The translations under genes and the position numbers were made by a program. From the NCBI GenBank assembly GCA_900540045.1, contig UQEF01000112.1, positions 1-6,858 on the forward strand: a stretch of 6,858 bases of DNA, written 5' to 3'. Positions 4,998 to 6,858 of the stretch are shown here, in pieces. Each line of letters begins with the position of its first letter. The first letter of the stretch is position 1. The notes under the pieces were generated by a model, which was given only the letters and a program-made list of their open reading frames with translations, was not told the origin of the DNA and did not search any database. Origin of the DNA: an uncultured Eubacteriales bacterium. GTDB lineage: Bacteria; Bacillota; Clostridia; Christensenellales; Aristaeellaceae.

Positions 4998-6858
4998 ATG
5001 AGCAAGAAATACATGCGGGATATGGTGCCACTGGTGGTGATATGCCTCGTCTCGGCGCTGCTTCTTGCCAGCTTCAATCTGCTGACCAAGGACCCCATCC
5101 AGCAAAACAGCCAGCGTGCCGCGGAAGAAACCCGCACCCGCATGCTTCCCATAGCCTCCAGCTTTGAGGCCATGGAGGTTACCGAAGGCAGCAACATGGA
5201 CAGTGTATACCAGGGCCTGGATGCCTCCGGCGAACCTGTGGGATATGTCATTCAAACCACTGTGAACGGCTACGGCGGCGAAGTCGTGGTCACGCTGGGC
5301 ATGGATATGGACGGCGTGATCACCGGCGTTGACGTGGGCGGCGAGAACTTCAGCGAAACGCCGGGCCTGGGCGCTTTGGCCAAGGAGCCCGCGTTTACCC
5401 AGCAGTACATCGGCAAGAAGGTGCCCCTCACCCTGGTCAAGGGGAACGAACCCAAGGGTGAAAACACCATCGACGCCATTTCCGGCGCGACCCGCACTTC
5501 CTCCGCTGTCAACGGCGGTATCAACCTGGCGGGCAAGTATATCTCCGACCTCAGCGGCGGCGGATCGCCCAATACCGCCAGCGCGCAGGGCTTCGGCGGC
5601 CCCGTGGCCGTTACCCTTGAGCTGGACGCCAGCGGTGCCATCTCCTCCATCACCATTGGCGACGATTATTTCAACGAAACCGAAGGCTACGGCAAGAAAG
5701 CCCTTGAGGACAACTTCTCGTCTCAGTTCATCGGTATGAAGCCCCCGCTGGCGCTTTCTGACATCGACGCCATCTCCGGCGCGACCGTCACCTCCACCGC
5801 CGTGGTCAACGCCATCAACACCGTCTACGCTCAGCTGACCGGCGAGGCCTCCACTGCTGCTCCCGCCGAGGAGGAAGCGCCCGCCGCCCAGCTCTATGAG
5901 GACGGCACCTGGCGCGCGGCCTTCAAGGGCTTCGGCGGCCCCGTGATGGTGGCTCTGACCCTGGACGACAACCTGACCATCCAGAGCATCCAGATCGGCG
6001 ACGATCAGTTTGCCGAGACCGAGGGCTATGGCGCGCAGGCGCTGGAGCCCGCGTTCCAAGAGCAGTTCGTCGGCAAGACCCTGCCGCTTGAGGACGGCGC
6101 TGTGGACGGCATCAGCGGCGCGACCATGACCACCAATGCCGTGCTGGACGGCATCGACGCGATCTATCAGGCCGCGACCGACGATACCCCCGACGAGCCG
6201 CAGCCCCTGCCCACGCCTGCCGCCGAGTCCGAAACGCAGACGGACGACGCCGCGACGGTTTCCACCTCCGTGGCTGCCACCACCGATGGCAACGGCTCCT
6301 GGACGGCCAGTGCGCAGGGCTTCGCAGGCCCCGTGGCCGTAACGTTGACCCTGGATGACGGCCTGACCATCCAGAGCATCGAAATCGGCGACGACCAGTT
6401 TGCCGAAACCGACGGCCTGGGCGCCAAAGCCAAGGATGCCGAGTTTACCGATCAGTTCGTGGGCAAAACCCTGCCGCTCAAGGACGGCGATATCGACGCC
6501 ATCAGCGGTGCGACCATCACCACCAATGCGGTGCTGGACGCTGTGAACGCCATTTATGAGGCTGCCGGCAACGGCGCGGCGGAAGCCACCGATGCCCCTG
6601 CCGCGTCCGATGCGCCCGAGGCCACAGAGGCTTCTGCCGCCGCTATCGGCGAAGTGACCCATGAGGGCGACGAGTGGACCACCGCCGCGCAGGGCTTCGC
6701 AGGCCCCGTGGCCGTAACGTTGACTTTGGATGACAGCCTGACCATCCAGAGCATCGAAATCGGTGACGATCAGTTTGCCGAAACCGACGGCCTGGGCGCT
6801 AACGCCAAGGATGCCGAGTTTACCGATCAGTTCGTGGGCAAAACCCTGCCGCTCAAGG
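4998..6858 (+). CDS. RnfG-like protein with tandem FMN-binding domains (partial)
   Basis: The frame stays open from ATG 4998 to the window edge: 620 residues and no stop, so the C-terminus is missing. Residues 3-7 are basic and 10-29 form one hydrophobic segment, predicting an N-terminal anchor with the rest outside the membrane; no lipobox cysteine is seen. Domain 1 (about 83-181) is RnfG-type, with GYGGEV (91-96), ETPGLGA (120-126) and DAISGAT (159-165). Three complete modules of exactly 80 residues follow (198-277, 311-390, 441-520), then a fifth domain cut at its residue 55 (566-620). Each complete domain has DxxSGAT, with the predicted FMN-accepting threonines at T165, T263, T376 and T506. 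In RnfG/NqrC-family proteins, ApbE attaches FMN to this Thr by a phosphoester bond. Linkers of 33, 50 and 45 residues between modules are rich in Ala, Thr, Pro and Glu. The likely role is extracytoplasmic electron transfer by several covalent flavins; the partner is unknown. No other rnf genes are visible, so a conventional RnfG subunit is less likely. Confidence 0.9.
   Translation, partial: MSKKYMRDMVPLVVICLVSALLLASFNLLTKDPIQQNSQRAAEETRTRMLPIASSFEAMEVTEGSNMDSVYQGLDASGEPVGYVIQTTVNGYGGEVVVTLGMDMDGVITGVDVGGENFSETPGLGALAKEPAFTQQYIGKKVPLTLVKGNEPKGENTIDAISGATRTSSAVNGGINLAGKYISDLSGGGSPNTASAQGFGGPVAVTLELDASGAISSITIGDDYFNETEGYGKKALEDNFSSQFIGMKPPLALSDIDAISGATVTSTAVVNAINTVYAQLTGEASTAAPAEEEAPAAQLYEDGTWRAAFKGFGGPVMVALTLDDNLTIQSIQIGDDQFAETEGYGAQALEPAFQEQFVGKTLPLEDGAVDGISGATMTTNAVLDGIDAIYQAATDDTPDEPQPLPTPAAESETQTDDAATVSTSVAATTDGNGSWTASAQGFAGPVAVTLTLDDGLTIQSIEIGDDQFAETDGLGAKAKDAEFTDQFVGKTLPLKDGDIDAISGATITTNAVLDAVNAIYEAAGNGAAEATDAPAASDAPEATEASAAAIGEVTHEGDEWTTAAQGFAGPVAVTLTLDDSLTIQSIEIGDDQFAETDGLGANAKDAEFTDQFVGKTLPLK
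6312..6483 (+). repeat. Near-identical DNA repeat, copy A
   Basis: This 172-base stretch matches 6687-6858 at 165 of 172 positions with no gaps, at an offset of 375 bases (125 codons). It encodes most of FMN module 4. Two of the seven differences change the protein (G455 versus S580, K477 versus N602). Confidence 0.95.
6687..6858 (+). repeat. Near-identical DNA repeat, copy B (cut by edge)
   Basis: This is the partner of 6312-6483 and encodes the visible part of FMN module 5. Similarity begins abruptly just upstream of the module; the linker before it is unrelated to the linker before copy A. The repeat reaches the window edge, so its true right end is not visible. Confidence 0.95.

Larger units (their letters stand above)
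5589..6858 (+). repeat. Array of 80-residue FMN-binding modules
   Basis: Coding repeats at 5589-5828, 5928-6167, 6318-6557 and 6693 to the edge each encode an 80-residue module (the last truncated) that opens GFxGPV and contains GDDxF, ET(E/D)G(Y/L)G and DxxSGATxT. Modules 2, 3 and 4 align without any insertion or deletion; modules 3 and 4 share 58 of 80 residues. A tryptophan precedes modules 3, 4 and 5 by 6 residues (W305, W435, W560). Intervening linkers are unrelated in sequence and length. Confidence 0.9.

Noticed and set aside
4825..5001. Alternative 58-codon leader ORF (GTG 4825 to TGA 4999-5001) overlapping the FMN-protein ATG
   Set aside because: Its ATGA overlap is attractive, but the start is only 2 bases from the ribosome binding site and it uses more atypical codons (ATA, AGA, TCA) than the frame beginning at 4827. 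Kept only as a competitor to that candidate.
4806..6662. 618-codon open frame on the minus strand opposite the FMN protein
   Set aside because: Its Gly/Arg/Ala/Val-rich repeats mirror the + strand FMN modules, and no family is recognisable. The + strand has the ribosome binding site, membrane anchor and four flavinylation motifs.
5589..6858. CRISPR array or mobile-element explanation for the repeated DNA
   Set aside because: Repeats are 240-base in-frame coding modules within one ORF, with unequal coding linkers. There are no short palindromic repeats, spacers, transposase or terminal inverted repeats.

Overview
The window looks like GC-rich Firmicutes DNA, probably from a Clostridia-class anaerobe. 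The main evidence is an intact ctsR-mcsA-mcsB-clpC operon, which is a hallmark of Gram-positive Firmicutes. Strong AGGAGG-type ribosome binding sites, GC-rich third codon positions and an Rnf/RnfG-type flavoprotein gene fit this. No rRNA or other species-level marker is present, so genus-level placement is not possible.

Bases 1-178 are non-coding. They hold a terminator for an upstream gene, a second hairpin that may be a tandem terminator, and the ctsR promoter. A CtsR operator sits on the predicted transcription start, so the operon appears to be autoregulated. Bases 179-4676 carry the four-gene protein quality-control operon: CtsR (heat-shock repressor), McsA (zinc-binding activator), McsB (protein arginine kinase) and ClpC (AAA+ unfoldase). 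Spacing is tight: 18 bases between ctsR and mcsA, an ATGA overlap between mcsA and mcsB, and a clpC ribosome binding site that overlaps the mcsB stop. In the known pathway, McsB with McsA phosphorylates arginines on CtsR and on damaged proteins, and ClpC recognises phosphoarginine and feeds those proteins to ClpP. The ClpC phosphoarginine-docking residues are intact. The allosteric RDxxRA motif expected near the McsB C-terminus is degenerate. A strong terminator follows clpC.

Bases 4677-4997 are an intergenic and leader region with a new promoter, a roughly 200-base leader and a candidate 51-codon small ORF. The stop of that ORF overlaps the next ribosome binding site. From 4998 to the end runs one open frame of at least 620 codons with no stop. 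It encodes a membrane-anchored, RnfG-like protein with one RnfG-type FMN-binding domain followed by at least four 80-residue FMN-binding modules, the last cut by the window edge. All four complete domains have the DxxSGAT flavinylation motif. The last two modules are 96% identical in DNA, which indicates very recent duplication. This expanding multi-flavin protein, possibly an extracytoplasmic electron conduit, is the most interesting item here. It has its own promoter and no CtsR box, so it is probably not functionally linked to the stress operon.
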